Assembly (NCBI GenBank): GCA_031472005.1
Contig: PZJY01000002.1
Span: 2,108,001 to 2,172,000 of the forward strand
DNA length: 64,000 nt
DNA from: Tetracladium setigerum
Taxonomy: Eukaryota; Ascomycota; Leotiomycetes; Helotiales
Reading direction: 5' to 3'
Part shown: piece by piece, positions 52,074-63,639 of the stretch
How the letters are laid out: every line of letters starts with the position of its first letter
Numbering within the stretch: the stretch's first letter is position 1
Program-made: the position numbers and the translations under genes
The notes under the pieces: generated by a model
Seen by the model: only the letters and a program-made list of their open reading frames with translations
The model's database searches: none
Told to the model about the DNA's origin: nothing

Positions 52074-54401
52074 ATGCCAGCCAGCCCAGTAGTCGACCAA
52101 ACACCACCATCCAAGTGCAGCGCAGCCCAGTGCAGTGCCATGTTGCCATTTCATACCCGACATTCCTCCACCAACTCGACCTCCGCCGCGTCGCCGCAAT
52201 ACCATGTACAGCAGCAGCCTCCTATAAGTGCCGCGTCTGGCCCATATCATCCCTCCCAGCAATTGGGATCTTTCGGTACGCCAGCTGGAAGTCGACTCTC
52301 GGGGACAGGGACAACTGAGAGACCTTACGCATCTAGCGGGAATATGTCGAGTGTTAATGCTGGGAGCCAACAACAACAACAACAACACCACCAACCGCCG
52401 TCCTCTTCCTACAACTTACCACCACATCCCAATCCCGCGGCCGCCTCGTCTCCTCCCACGAACACCATGAGCAACTCGCAGCAGTTCGAGACCCCGCGCA
52501 GGGCAAGGCATCCAGATGAGCTTCACATGAGTTCCAGCGCAACCAACATTGCCAGTCAGCGAGGGGTCTTATCGTCACCCCGCGATTACCAACAACCGCC
52601 GCAACAACAGCAACATCAACAGCAAGGCCCTCGAATTAATTTGGATCAAGGGACGCCAGGCAGTTCGCAATACCAAAGCCCTGGGCAATTGCCGGGAGCT
52701 TTGCAACCTGGAAGACCGGGTGCGATGTCAACATCTACGGCACCCACTATGCCAAATGTGGCACAGAACTTGGGCCCATCTGAATACACAACTCCTTCGC
52801 GAGGTGCGAACCCTGGATTATCACATAACTACACGAGATCGAGTCCAGCTGCCTCCTCTGGCTTTGATACTGGATACGTGCCCTACTCGGCTACCACCCC
52901 ATCGGCCGACCAAGGCCAGTTTACCTCACCCACGTCAAAATACATCCCTCAAAATACGCAGCGAAGCATATCCAACACCCCGCTTGGTCTTGCAGATATC
53001 AGGCCAAGGGCAGATTCTGGCATGGGTGATGCTCTGCCTGGTGCTAACCCTTACTCCTACGATGGTGCGAATGCTATTCCCACAAATAGCAACTATCTTG
53101 CTCCGTGGGCTATTTATGCTTTCGACTGGTGCAAATGGCCTGCGCAAGGTCACGATGCAGGAAAGGTGGCCGTGGGAAGTTATTTGGAGGATGGACATAA
53201 CTTTGTATGCAATCACTCAACTATCTTCGAGCTAATGCTTACACGCCATTTAGATTCAAATCCTTGATTCGCAGATCACCCCCACCCCATCAGAATCCTA
53301 TGTACCTGGGGGACCAAAATATGGTTTGGATTTTGTGAAAATAGCTGAGGCCACACATTCATACCCCGTTACGCGGCTCTTGTGGGAGCCTCCTTCGTCG
53401 CAAAAGCAGTCCACTGACCTTCTTGCTACCTCGGGAGATCATTTGAGGCTTTGGTCTCTACCCTCGGAAACACCCGTGGGCTCCCCATCAAATCACATCA
53501 CTCGGTCCTCCAACCATGGTCGAGACCACCCAGCGAGCAAATTGACACCATTGGCATTGCTGTCGAATTCTAAAACACCAGAGCACACGGCTCCCTTGAC
53601 ATCCCTGGACTGGAATACCGTATCTCCAAGCTTGATCATTACCTCAAGTATTGACACAACCTGTACAATCTGGGATATACCCACCTTAACAGCTAAAACA
53701 CAGCTTATTGCTCATGACAAGGAGGTGTTTGATGTCAGATTCTGCGCAAATAGTGTAGATGTATTTGTCAGTTGTGGTGCAGATGGTAGTGTGAGAATGT
53801 TTGATTTGAGAAGCTTGGAGCATAGCACGATCATCTATGAGCCGACGGCAAAAGACGATAAAGGTTAGTTTTCTCAATACTGTAGGCGGATTTTCGTTGA
53901 CCTTTTATAGATGGCAGTCCAGGTGGCAGAATCAGCCCAACTCTGGCCCAGCAAACCATGTCCTACGCACCGCCATTACTGAGACTCGCTGCTTCACCAC
54001 ACGACACCCACCTGCTGGCCACTTTCTCCCAAGACTCAAACCTTATCCGTATATTGGATGTACGGCAGCCAGGTCAGGCCTTACTGGAGCTTCGAGGGCA
54101 CGGTGCATCGATCAACTGCATTGAGTGGTCACCAACACGAAGAGGAACATTAGCCTCGGGTGCGGACGATTCGAATGTCCTTATTTGGGATCTGATCAGT
54201 CAAAGCACGGCACTTGCGCCCCCAGGGCCATCTCTCAACGGGGCACCCGCCCCAGACAACTCTCGAGGCCCAACAGCTAGCTGGCAGTGCGATTATGAAG
54301 TGGGCAACATCAGTTGGGCTCCGCACAGCGCGTTGAGTAACGACGGTGGAGACTGGCTTGGAGTGAGTGGTGGAAGGGGAATTTGGGGCGTTCGGCTATG
54401 A
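52074..54401 (+). CDS. WD40 protein, WDR68/DCAF7-type, with Gln-rich N-terminus
   Basis: Exons 52074-53204, 53254-53863 and 53911-54401 sum to 2232 nt (743 aa), all in phase. An alternative in-frame ATG is at 52140. The first 345 residues are low complexity, rich in Gln, Pro, Ser and His, including a CAA-coded Gln run near 52369. The propeller starts with YLAPWAIYAFDWCKWPAQGH and KVAVGSYLEDGHNFIQILDS, a hallmark of the DCAF7/WDR68/TTG1 group, followed by PVTRLLWEP, LATSGDHLRLWSLP, SLDWNTVSPSLIITSSIDTT, DVRFCANSVDVFVSCGADGS, RILDVRQPG and ADDSNVLIWDL. Family members are scaffolds for DYRK kinases and Cul4 ligases; the role here is inferred from that. Confidence 0.9.
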
Positions 54402-54944
54402 GATATGATCCGCGGAGGGCAATAGAGTCAATTGAATGATGGAACAATGCATGCTGAGTCTAGCCGGGCGTTCAGGTTTAAGATATTGACAGTTGGTGGT
54501 GTGCTAAGCTCACATTTCTAGCATTTGGTGGATCCATAGACCGAGTTGTATTATACCACTAGGTAGAAAGCGTAAAAGCAGGATTTGTTTGTGGGTAACC
54601 ATTTTCTGCGTTCTTTTTCCTAAGGGAGGGTCAAGTAGAAATATGAAGACTTGCACATGCCGGAGACAAGCCAACTGGACTTCACCGCCTTTTCCACTTC
54701 TGGCGGGCAATAATGTTATGACGATGGTGAAATTCTCTCCATCCCAAAATTGCTTCATTTTTGATTGCATCACCACCAATTAACAGCGATACAGTCGCCA
54801 TTCTTCTCTGTATTTTGTGCGGAAGGACAACAACGTATAACCAAGAATTCAATCTCTTTCCAACCCAATTCCCAGGCAGGAAAAGACTTCTTGTGTGCCC
54901 CACAGAAATAACAACAAGAAGCAGAACATACAATTCCGACAACT
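54402..54944. other. intergenic, nothing recognised
   Basis: 3' flank of the WD40 gene and promoter of the DUF1769 gene. Nothing specific. Confidence 0.45.
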
Positions 54945-56267
54945 ATGGCGCAAAATTATATTCTCCAAGTCACGGCTGGCTCGTCATACGACATCACCAA
55001 ACATCACATCGTGCCCGTCAACACTCCTCAAACAGTCCGCATCGAATCAGAGGATGTAACCGTTGAGCTCAACGTCAGAGTCCAAGTATGTCTTCTCTCC
55101 TTCTGTTCTACCCCTCCTCAATTCTCCAAGCCACAACTGACAAGCCAACAATAGAACTATCGCGGTCTCCCACACTCCTCCCCGTCAACCTCCCCCTACT
55201 TCTCCCTCCCTCCCCACGACTACAATAAAGACCAATATAGCATCGCCTTCTCCTTCACTCCTAAACGCACTATCCCAGGCAAGGATCTCGTCTTCGGCAA
55301 TGACTTTGATCACCCAATCCGCGACCGTCTCCCACCTGGATTCAATACTGCTTTTAAGATTGTGAAGTGGGCCGTGGATCCTGGTCTTGAAGGTGATGTC
55401 TATGCAGACAAACCGTATTTGTATGGCGGTGTGGGAGGCAGTGTTAATACACTCTTTGTGGGAGAGGGAGGAAAGGAGGAGGGAAGTGAAGAGGTGGGCT
55501 TGGTATTCAAGGAGGGTGGTGATGAGGATGGGTTGGAAACAAGAGAGGATAGTGGTATTCCTACTACGGAGGCCGGGAGGAAGAAGTGGTTCTTGAATGA
55601 GGCGAACAAAGCGGAGTGGGAGTGGGAGGAGGGAACCACCTATGGATGTGATTTCTTTAATCCTTATTTGGACTTCAATGGTAAGTTCTGCCCAAATTTC
55701 GTCTCGTTCTGTTGAGCACTCGCACATGAGGAGTTGGGATTCTGGATTAACAGGTTGGTATATAGAGTTCGCCCTCAAACTACCCGGATTTACCATGCCA
55801 ATCATGAAATACTGGGATGGACAAGGTCTCAGGTAAGTCTTCACCTCATTCATAATCAACTTCCGCGAGTGCATATCAACCAACAAACCTTCGTTTACTT
55901 CCAGGCCAGAGCATGTCAAGCGCTCACATACGCTCAGGTATGTTCTTAAAGACCTCGGAACCGATAAATTGCTATTCGCCGTTCTCTTTACGCTTTACCT
56001 CAAGGAAGATGTGGACGAGGACGGGAATTTGAAGGCAGGTGTTGAGGGCGGTAAGCCATTGAGTCTTATGAGTGAGAAAGAGAAGGAGATCCACGAGGCA
56101 AAGGTATGCTAAGTCTATTGCAAAAAATTTGCTTTGATTGGGAGCTACTAACAATGTGATAGACCAATGGCAAAGAAAATATCAAAGATACCAATGAGAC
56201 TTTGCAGAATGGAACAACTGCAGCAAAGAAAGAAGTTCCGGAGACGAATGATGATGATGTTGATTAG
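54945..56267 (+). CDS. DUF1769 (UPF0590) family protein
   Basis: Exons 54945-55085, 55155-55680, 55754-55832, 55905-56103 and 56163-56267 sum to 1050 nt (349 aa), every junction in phase. Blocks that I associate with the fungal DUF1769 family: YNKDQYSIAFSFTPKRTIPG, GNDFDHPIRDRLPPGFNTAF, KIVKWAVDPGLEGDVYADKP and YLYGGVGGSVNTL, then YGCDFFNPYLDFNGWYIEFA, LKLPGFTMPIMKYWDGQGLR and SHTLRYVLKDLGTDKLLFAV. Function is unknown in the family. An acidic, Gly/Glu-rich insert lies near residues 160-200 and the C-terminus is a charged tail ending DDDVD. No membrane span or signal peptide. Fission yeast has a homologue annotated only as UPF0590. Confidence 0.88.
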
Positions 56268-57011
56268 CTGAGGGGCTGTTGAGTTTATAACGAGTGCATG
56301 AAGTGACGATTGGATGGATGGGGAGCATTTTCATGGGAAAGGATGGGATAGGATTGGGAAACAGGGAATTAAGGGATTTGAGTTGCATCGATGGGCTTCG
56401 TTAAGACTTGCCGGATGATCAACTTTCTTTTACGGTCAAAAAGGCATACACATTAACAAGGGAGAAAGTAGCAGTACATTGCATAGAATACCTAGAATAC
56501 ACAAAAATAGAAGTGTAGGTACACAACTCTTGGTCAGACCTACTCTCAGCTAGTCAGAAATATCACCACAGTTGCTAGGAACACTTCTTCGCGTTTCATC
56601 TAAAGTGAGGAAAGGAGGTAAGTAGAATGATTCTGACATTGGATTGAAAAAATCTCGACGTTTTAACTGGAGGGAGTTTTCTGCGAGGGAATTCTGTGAG
56701 GGAATTGAAGGTGAACTTGAGCCTGAGAGGTGGAGTTGAAGTTGCTCTATTCTGCCTCCTTTGACCGTATTAGGACTAGCTCACTATCGCCTGAAGCTCC
56801 AAAGTCACGTCCCTAGGTGGACAAGGACTAGAAATCTTTCCCATTGTACCTCCATCAACACCTGCGGACACCACCACTAGTCATCGAATCTTCTCTCCCT
56901 CACCTTACTCGGATATTTTCTGGCGCTGTTGCCTTGGAATTGTCGTGGTATAAATACCTCGTTCGCCCCCCGTCCTGAAAGCGTTTCGCTCATTCACTTC
57001 CAACCTTCACA
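56268..57011. other. intergenic, nothing recognised
   Basis: 3' flank of the DUF1769 gene followed by the Spt5 promoter. Nothing specific. Confidence 0.45.
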
Positions 57012-60000
57012 ATGTCTGCCTCCTTTGGAAACACAAACTTCGATGACAGCGAGGATGAGGATGATAACTTCAATCCTCAGCCACAAGATATGTCCGACGA
57101 AGAGGATGCGAATGCGCGGACCAGAAACGAGGCTACAAGACGCCGTAGCGAATCTTCGGATACAGCTCCCACGCGCGAACGTTCAACCTCAAACAAGAGA
57201 TCTCCCGCCCCTGAAGAGGAGGAAGATGATGAAGATGCCGAGGGCGAGGGAGAAGATATAGCCACAGGCGCACACGATGATGACGATGATGACGAGGAGG
57301 AAGAGGATGACGAAGAGGAAGAAATTACAGTGAGTATTGGGATTGCCGATGTCTTTCTAGTCAGCCAGGCTACTATAGGATCTCGTCTGGCGCCTATTAA
57401 TCAATTACTGACTTCAATTGCTAGGGTCACCGCAGAAAGCGAAGACGCGAGGGACGCAATCAGTTCCTCGATGTGGAGGCTGAAGTCGATGAGGATGAAG
57501 AAGATGGCGACGATGATGAGGACGAACTCAACGAAATCAAGGATAACTTTATCGCAGATACGCATCCAGATGATCTGCTTGATCTACCCGCTGGGGGAGA
57601 AACAGATGACCGTCGACACAGAGAATTGGACAGGAGACGTGAGATGGAGGCAAGTCTTGATGCAGAGAAACAAGCCGAAATCTTGAAACAGCGATATGCC
57701 ACGAGAACCAAGACTGGACGGGGAATGGGAGATTCTACAATTGTGCCCAGACGACTGCTACTTCCCAGTGTGGACGATCCTAGTATTTGGGCTGTACGAT
57801 GTAAGGAAGGAAAGGAGAGGGAAGCAGTTTACTCGATCACGAAACGAATGGAGGAGCGAATGGGATCCAAGGACGAACTTGCGATTACTTGTGCATTTGA
57901 ACGAGGTGGCACAACTTCAACGATGAAAGGTTACATTTACGTTGAAGCTATGCGCCAGGCGGATATCTTGATTGCATTGGATGGTCTGATGAACATTTAT
58001 CCCCGCACGAAGATGATCTTGGTTGGAATCAAGGAGATGCCTGATCTTCTGAGAGTAACCAAAACACCTACATTGGAACCAGGAGCTTATGTCCGACTCC
58101 GCCGACCAGCAAAGTATGCAGGCGATCTTGCCCAAGTCATTGATGTTACAGATACAGGGTTGGAAATTCGAGTTCGATTCGTTCCTCGTCTGGATTACGG
58201 TGCATACGATGATGTGGTTGCAGCTGGAGATTCGGGGAAGAGAAAGCGAGCAAACAATGGACCTCGCCCAGCCCAGCGCCTTTTCAGTGAAGCGGAGGCG
58301 AGAAAGCGTCATGGGAGGTATCTGTCTGGAAGAGCTGACACGAAGGTCTGGACCTACATGGCTGACGAATATGTGAATGGTTATTGCGAGAAGGAAGTGA
58401 AGATCCAAACTTTGACCACCAAGGATGTCAACCCTACTTTGGAAGAAGTCACCAGATTTGCGTCTGGAGCTTCAGATGGTACCGAGAACCTGGATCTCAA
58501 CGCTCTTGCGGCCAGTTTGAAAGCAAGTACAGCAAATGCATCATACCTCCCCGGAGATGTCATCGAAGTCTATGAAGGAGAGCAGAAGGGTGTTATGGGT
58601 AAGGCCGTATCTGTTCAGGGTGATATCGTCACAATGGCAGTTACAGAAGGTCCTCTGGCAGGTCAAAGCATCGAAGTTCCCACCAAGGGCCTCAGGAAAC
58701 GATTCCGAGAAGGTGACCATGTCAAGGTTATTGGTGGGAGTCGCTTCCGAGATGAAGTTGGTATGGTCGTCAAGATTGTTGAGGATCGTGTCACAATTCT
58801 TAGCGATCAGGGCAATACTGAAATTACAGTATTCAGTAAGGATCTTCGAGAAGCCAGTGACTCAGGCGGTGGAGGATCTTTGGGACAATTCGAGCTCTGG
58901 GATTTGGTTCAACTTGATCCTTCAACTGTGGCATGCATTGTCAAAGTGGACAGAGAGTCGTTGGGTGTTCTGGATCAAAACAACCAAAAGCGCACCGTCA
59001 TGCCTTCACAGATCTCCAACAAGCTCGAGAGACGAAAAGATGCAGTGGCTACTGATCGTAATGGCGGAGAAATCCGAGCTGATGATGTGGTCAAGGAATT
59101 TGGAGGAGAGAGTCGAACCGGAAAGATCATTCATATTCATCGAGCATACCTTTTCCTTCGAGATTCGTCGCAGAGCGAAAATGCGGGTATCTTCGTTACT
59201 CGAACCACCAGTGTTCAGACTGTTTCCGCAAAGGGTGCTCGCTTGACTAGTACCACAGTCACTACGGATCTTTCTTCCATGAACCCAGCAATGAAAATCA
59301 ATCGTCCAAACAATGGCCCTATGCCACCTCCCCGCACTTTTGGTCGAGATCGAGCCATTGGTCAAACTGTCACCATTCGGAAGGGTCCATATAAGGGTTT
59401 ACTGGGAATCGTGAAGGAAACCACTGACACTGGTGCTCGTGTTGAACTCCATACCAAGAGTAAGACGGTCAACGTACCAAAGGATGCTCTCGGCTTCAAG
59501 GACAAGATTAGTGGGCAATCCATCGATCCACACTCTAGGGGAGGCTTTGGTGGTGGAAGCAGAGGAGGCGGTGCTTCAAGAGGAGGAAGAGGAGGAATGG
59601 GCAGCCAAGCGCCTGGTGGATGGGAAGGTGGTCGCACGCCTGCCGCAGCTGGTGGCGTTGAGAGGACCCCAGCTTGGGGATCAAGAAGTATGTTGTTCAA
59701 GCCCATTCAGCTCTCTGACAATACTAACATGGATAGCACCTGCACCTCTTGCGTCGGCTGGAGGACGAACACCCGCCTGGAAATCAGGTGGCGATGGCGG
59801 TCGAACACCTGGCTGGTCAAACGATGGCTCTCGTACCTCTAATCCATATGATGGCAGCCGCACCGCCTATGGCGGAGGAAACAGAACCCCAGCTTGGTCC
59901 GCCGGAGCCAAGACTCCCGCTTATGGGGCGACAGACGCCTTCAATGCAGGCTCAAAAACCCCGGTTATGGTGGTGATGCATTCAATGCAGGTTCCAAAAC

Positions 60001-60439
60001 TCCTGGGTATGGTGGATCAGCAGGAAATGATTCCTGGTCAGGTCAAAAGACACCAGCATACCAACCACCCGCGGCGCCACAATCCAATCAACAAGACAGC
60101 TGGAGTAATCAGGCACCTCAGAATGGCTGGCAAGGAAATGCCTATGATGCGCCTACGCCAGCTCCTTACAATGCTCCTACACCTGGTGCTCCTCTAAACG
60201 CACCAACGCCAGGTGCTTATAGTGCTCCCACCCCAGGCCCCATGAACGCACCGACACCTGCTCCTTATTCTGCTCCGACCCCAGCGCCATATCCCGGAAA
60301 CTGGGGTGCTCCTACGCCGGGTGCGATTGATGCACCCACTCCTGCCAATTATTACACTGCGCCAACTCCTGGTGCTTATGGCATGCCGGAAACACCTGCT
60401 GCGAACTGGCAAGATGATGGACCAAGATACGTGGATTAA
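57012..60439 (+). CDS. spt5: transcription elongation factor Spt5
   Basis: Exons 57012-57329, 57425-59687 and 59737-60439. Spt5 with Spt4 forms DSIF, which clamps RNA polymerase II during elongation. Order: acidic N-terminus (about 170 residues, runs of Asp/Glu); NGN domain from IWAVRCKEGKEREAVYSITK to MILVGIKEMPDLLRV; five or more KOW domains (GAYVRLRRPAKYAGDLAQVI, GDVIEVYEGEQKGVMGKA, GDHVKVIGGSRFRDEVGMVV, LWDLVQLDPSTVACIVKV, GQTVTIRKGPYKGLLGIV); then a Gly/Arg-rich linker and a C-terminal repeat region, first GGRTPAW/KTPGYG-like, then many APTPxPY/APTPGAY units that would be Bur1/Cdk9 sites. The frame breaks at CCCC 59959-59962; one more C joins SKTP to GYGGDAFNAGSKTPGYGG, total 1094 aa. 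As the gene is essential in yeasts, a sequence fault is likely. Confidence 0.95.
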
Positions 60440-60946
60440 TTGGGCGGTAAACGGGATGGCGAGACTGGGTGAGGCGGTAACGGGGCGAGAGGTTTGGTTC
60501 ACTTTCACTTTCACACATGTAAGCTGTCTTAAAATGGGAATTGAAGACTGGAGGCGTTCGTTCGATGCATCAAATGGGATCGCTTTTTTCTTGTATGTCA
60601 TCATCCTACTACTTACTAGTTTTGGGGTTGAAGAAAAAGCGTTACTTAATTTCTTCGATTGGCCAGCATTGCGTGGAAATTACAAAATTGATGCGTGTAT
60701 ATCTTGTGTAAAAATTTACAGGCTCTTTGCAGAAAGTTGACCAAACACACGACATATGCATTATTACTCAATCGCATCTTTCCCTTCCCCTGTCCTCCAT
60801 CATCTTCATCTCTCGATCTTTTCATATTGACTCACCTCTCGAAGGTCCATCACCGATTCACCGGGTACAGTAAGTACCTAGTCGTAGCAGTAAGTAAGTA
60901 GTACAGATCTCCTCGGCCGAAGAGCGACAGTCCAAGCTTTCAAGCC
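60440..60946. terminator. shared 3' region of Spt5 and the cupin gene
   Basis: About 500 nt between convergent gene ends. No specific signal picked out; a GTAAGTA-type short repeat occurs near 60880-60900. Confidence 0.35.
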
Positions 60947-62351
60947 CTACACGGTCCCACCACCCCACCCTTTCAGCTCGACATTCCCAATTTCCTTCCC
61001 ACTCCCTGTAATCATCACACTTACACTCCCATCATGAACACTCCCAGCCCGATCATTATCCTTACTCATGTTTCCATCATTTACGCTTTCTTCACGACCG
61101 ACGACCCCGTCATACTCAACCCGTCCAGCATCACTGGCCCCAGCCACCTGAGCAGCACCAAATAATGGCGGCTCACTCACAGCCGCACTAATACTACTCT
61201 CGTTGATCAATTGATACTCCGTCCAAGCAGGAATCAAGACAACGTCCCCTGCCGAGAGATGGGTGCGGATGAGTTTTTCAGAGGGGGTTGTCGTTTGCAG
61301 CGTGACGGTATTGGAATAATTGGGGTGATTCCCGGGCTTGGTATTATTAGGTGATGGAAGAATGTAGAGAATAGTATCTTGCGAGGCGTGGTGGCAGATT
61401 GAAGTGGATGTTCGAGCTGGGATGTGAAGTACTGTTCAGAGTCATATCATTAGCGTGATGTTCTCTCCGTTTTTTCTTACTCGGTCAATGTCCAATCGGC
61501 TTGTGGCCATGTAATAAGAGAGCGCAAGGGTGTAGCGGAGGTTGGAGCTTGAAAGCTCTACAGTGCTGAAGAGAGGTGTGAAAATAACAAATGATGTGGA
61601 TTGAATTGAGGTTGGCAATTGGCAAAAGACTCGGGAGTGGACTCGAATATTGAGGGCAATAAACCAAACACAGTACATGGCAAAGCACGCTAGAAAGTGG
61701 ACGGAAGAATGGAGAATAAGTGAGTGCATTGTGCAATAATGACCGCAAAATCTTTGAAGGTGGATGGGCTCATAATATGTAATAATTTGAGTGAGAGATT
61801 AGGATGAATTGGAATAACTGGAAGGAGTTGACATGGAGCTTAGGTGATGCTGCTATGACAAGTATGACTGATAGGGGTCGGGCAGGGACCCTCGTACTCT
61901 TGAGCCATTCAGCCTTTCGGCATTATTATTGTGAGCGCGGTTGAAGAGAAATTTTGACAGCTGCATATGTACGAATAATGGGGTATCAATAATGTCTGAG
62001 TGGGTATGGAAGTGAGGTGAGACAAGATGATATAGACCTCGCTTGTTGTCCCGGGAAACGAGGACAACCAACAGACCGCAAGAAATGATAGGTAGGTCAT
62101 CTAAGCAAATTTACGTGAAATGGAAGAAATGAGCATAGAATGCAAGCAGTCGGAGTAAGATCGAAAAGAGAAATAGGGGGGTCCTTACTTGAAGCGCTCA
62201 ATTTACCAGAGATTCCAGAGATGGCAGGACTAGTTGAGACTTTCTCCGTCTCGTCAAGAGGAGGTTGGAGATCCTTCGCTCGAGTGATATGTATCGACGA
62301 AGGCATCACCAGTGGAACTAAATCCTTGATGATTGGAATGAGAGCTGCCAT
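60947..62351 (-). CDS. probable cupin-domain protein, exon structure uncertain
   Basis: The C-terminal exon (about 61436 to 60947) reads IPARTSTSICHHASQDTILY, then HLSAGDVVLIPAWTEYQLIN, both typical cupin strands; the HH pair could be metal ligands. It ends with an acidic Gly/Ser-rich tail and stop at 60947. A likely first exon starts at ATG 62351 (MAALIPIIKDLVPLVMPSSI) and ends at a GTAAAT donor near 62207. In between, a frame ending ALSYYMATSRLDIDR meets a GTAAGA donor near 61481, but the phase does not match the cupin exon unless one base is missing near 61430. At least one further exon or fault remains unresolved. Cupins include dioxygenases and storage/regulatory proteins; no substrate can be named. 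Confidence 0.5.
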
Positions 62352-62730
62352 GGTTAAACGTCGGGCCAGATGTGATGGTCAAGCTTCTCTGGTGTCCGCT
62401 CGCCTGCGTTTATGGGTATTCGGCAGTTGAGTTTGGCAGATATGTTTTTTGCTTAAGAAGGAAGGAGGTTACGCGTACAGTACAGCATCTCCTCTTTGGC
62501 GCAGCGCAGCTCCAGCTTTGGAGGCAGTACGGAGTACTTGGTATTAATTTCGATGAGGTCCCAACTCCGACATTTACCTATATTGGTGGAAGCGACCTAA
62601 TAGCAGTGGTGGCATGGGAGGGAAGATGGGGTGGGAAAGAAAAAGCTTGATTGTGTGATCCACCAGGCCTGTCATCATCCACAGACGTCACTTGAAATGG
62701 TGCCGTCGTGGAAGGGAGTTATCACGTCAA

Positions 62731-62748
62731 TGATACTTCGAAGTATCA
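62731..62748. repeat. perfect 18-bp palindrome TGATACTTCGAAGTATCA
   Basis: Every base pairs with its mirror; the next flanking bases do not extend it. It lies 380 nt upstream of the cupin ATG. It could be a dimeric-regulator site or chance; no second copy noticed. Confidence 0.6.
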
Positions 62749-63605
62749 ATGTCTTTCTCCTGGCTTGAGGCTAATGAATGGCATTCCTTCTCTGCCGACG
62801 CCCTTCAGTGGAAGGACGAGGTGTTCCGTGACTCCGTAAGACGGGAGAATGCCCCAAGGTGGCTGGCTGGTGTTGGAACTCCGGCTGGAAGAATGGAATC
62901 TGAGCGAACAGGCTGGTTTGTTTATTTATCCCCACTGAAGAGAGTTCCAGTGTGCAGTTTGTAGATCTTTTCGAGGTTAGGACAGACATCCATTTCAAGG
63001 ACACTCCTCCTGCAGCGTCCGGACTGGTCGAAGGAGGCAAGCAAGTGAATAGAAGAGTGAATGCTCGGCAGCAGCACATCATCTTAGGCGAATGAAAACA
63101 AAACAAAGTCCTGTTCCTGTTGCCTTGAGCGTTTGTTGGTGGCAGTTCATGATAGTCATCTGAGGCAGCAGCTTTTTTTTCTCTCGGTGCCTCTCAAGAA
63201 TCTCTCGGCCCCTCAGCACCCTTTTTGATCCTTTTTTTCACCCCTTCTGTCGTTGCCCCCATAATCCATCTCCCCCCCCATGCTCATTGCCACGAGTTTG
63301 TTCCCCACGATGCGCTCGTCAACCCCCGTCACGGGCGACATCGGAGTCATTTTCTAGACCCGTTCAGGCATGCGTCAAGCACAGTTTGGGGCTCCCTCTG
63401 CCCAGTGCTCGGCCGGATGGTTTAGCCTGCAGAGAGCTAAATTTCTGCATCCGAGAATCTTCCCTGTTGAGGGTCGGGGGGACGGGGGGGTTTGTGAAAA
63501 GGCAGGGGAGGGAGAGAAGAAGTGAGAGGAAGAGAGAGAGGGAGAGAGAGGTGAAGGGGGAATCATCATAATGGGAGGAGGAGAATGGAGGAGGTAGGAG
63601 GTATG

Positions 63606-63639
63606 TAGGGTAGGGTAAGGGTAGGGTAGGGTAGGGGGG
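63606..63639. repeat. TAGGG-like short tandem run
   Basis: Reads TAGGG, TAGGG, TAAGGG, TAGGG, TAGGG, TAGGGGGG. It resembles, but does not equal, the fungal telomere unit TTAGGG. A G-rich purine tract adjoins it. Confidence 0.6.
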
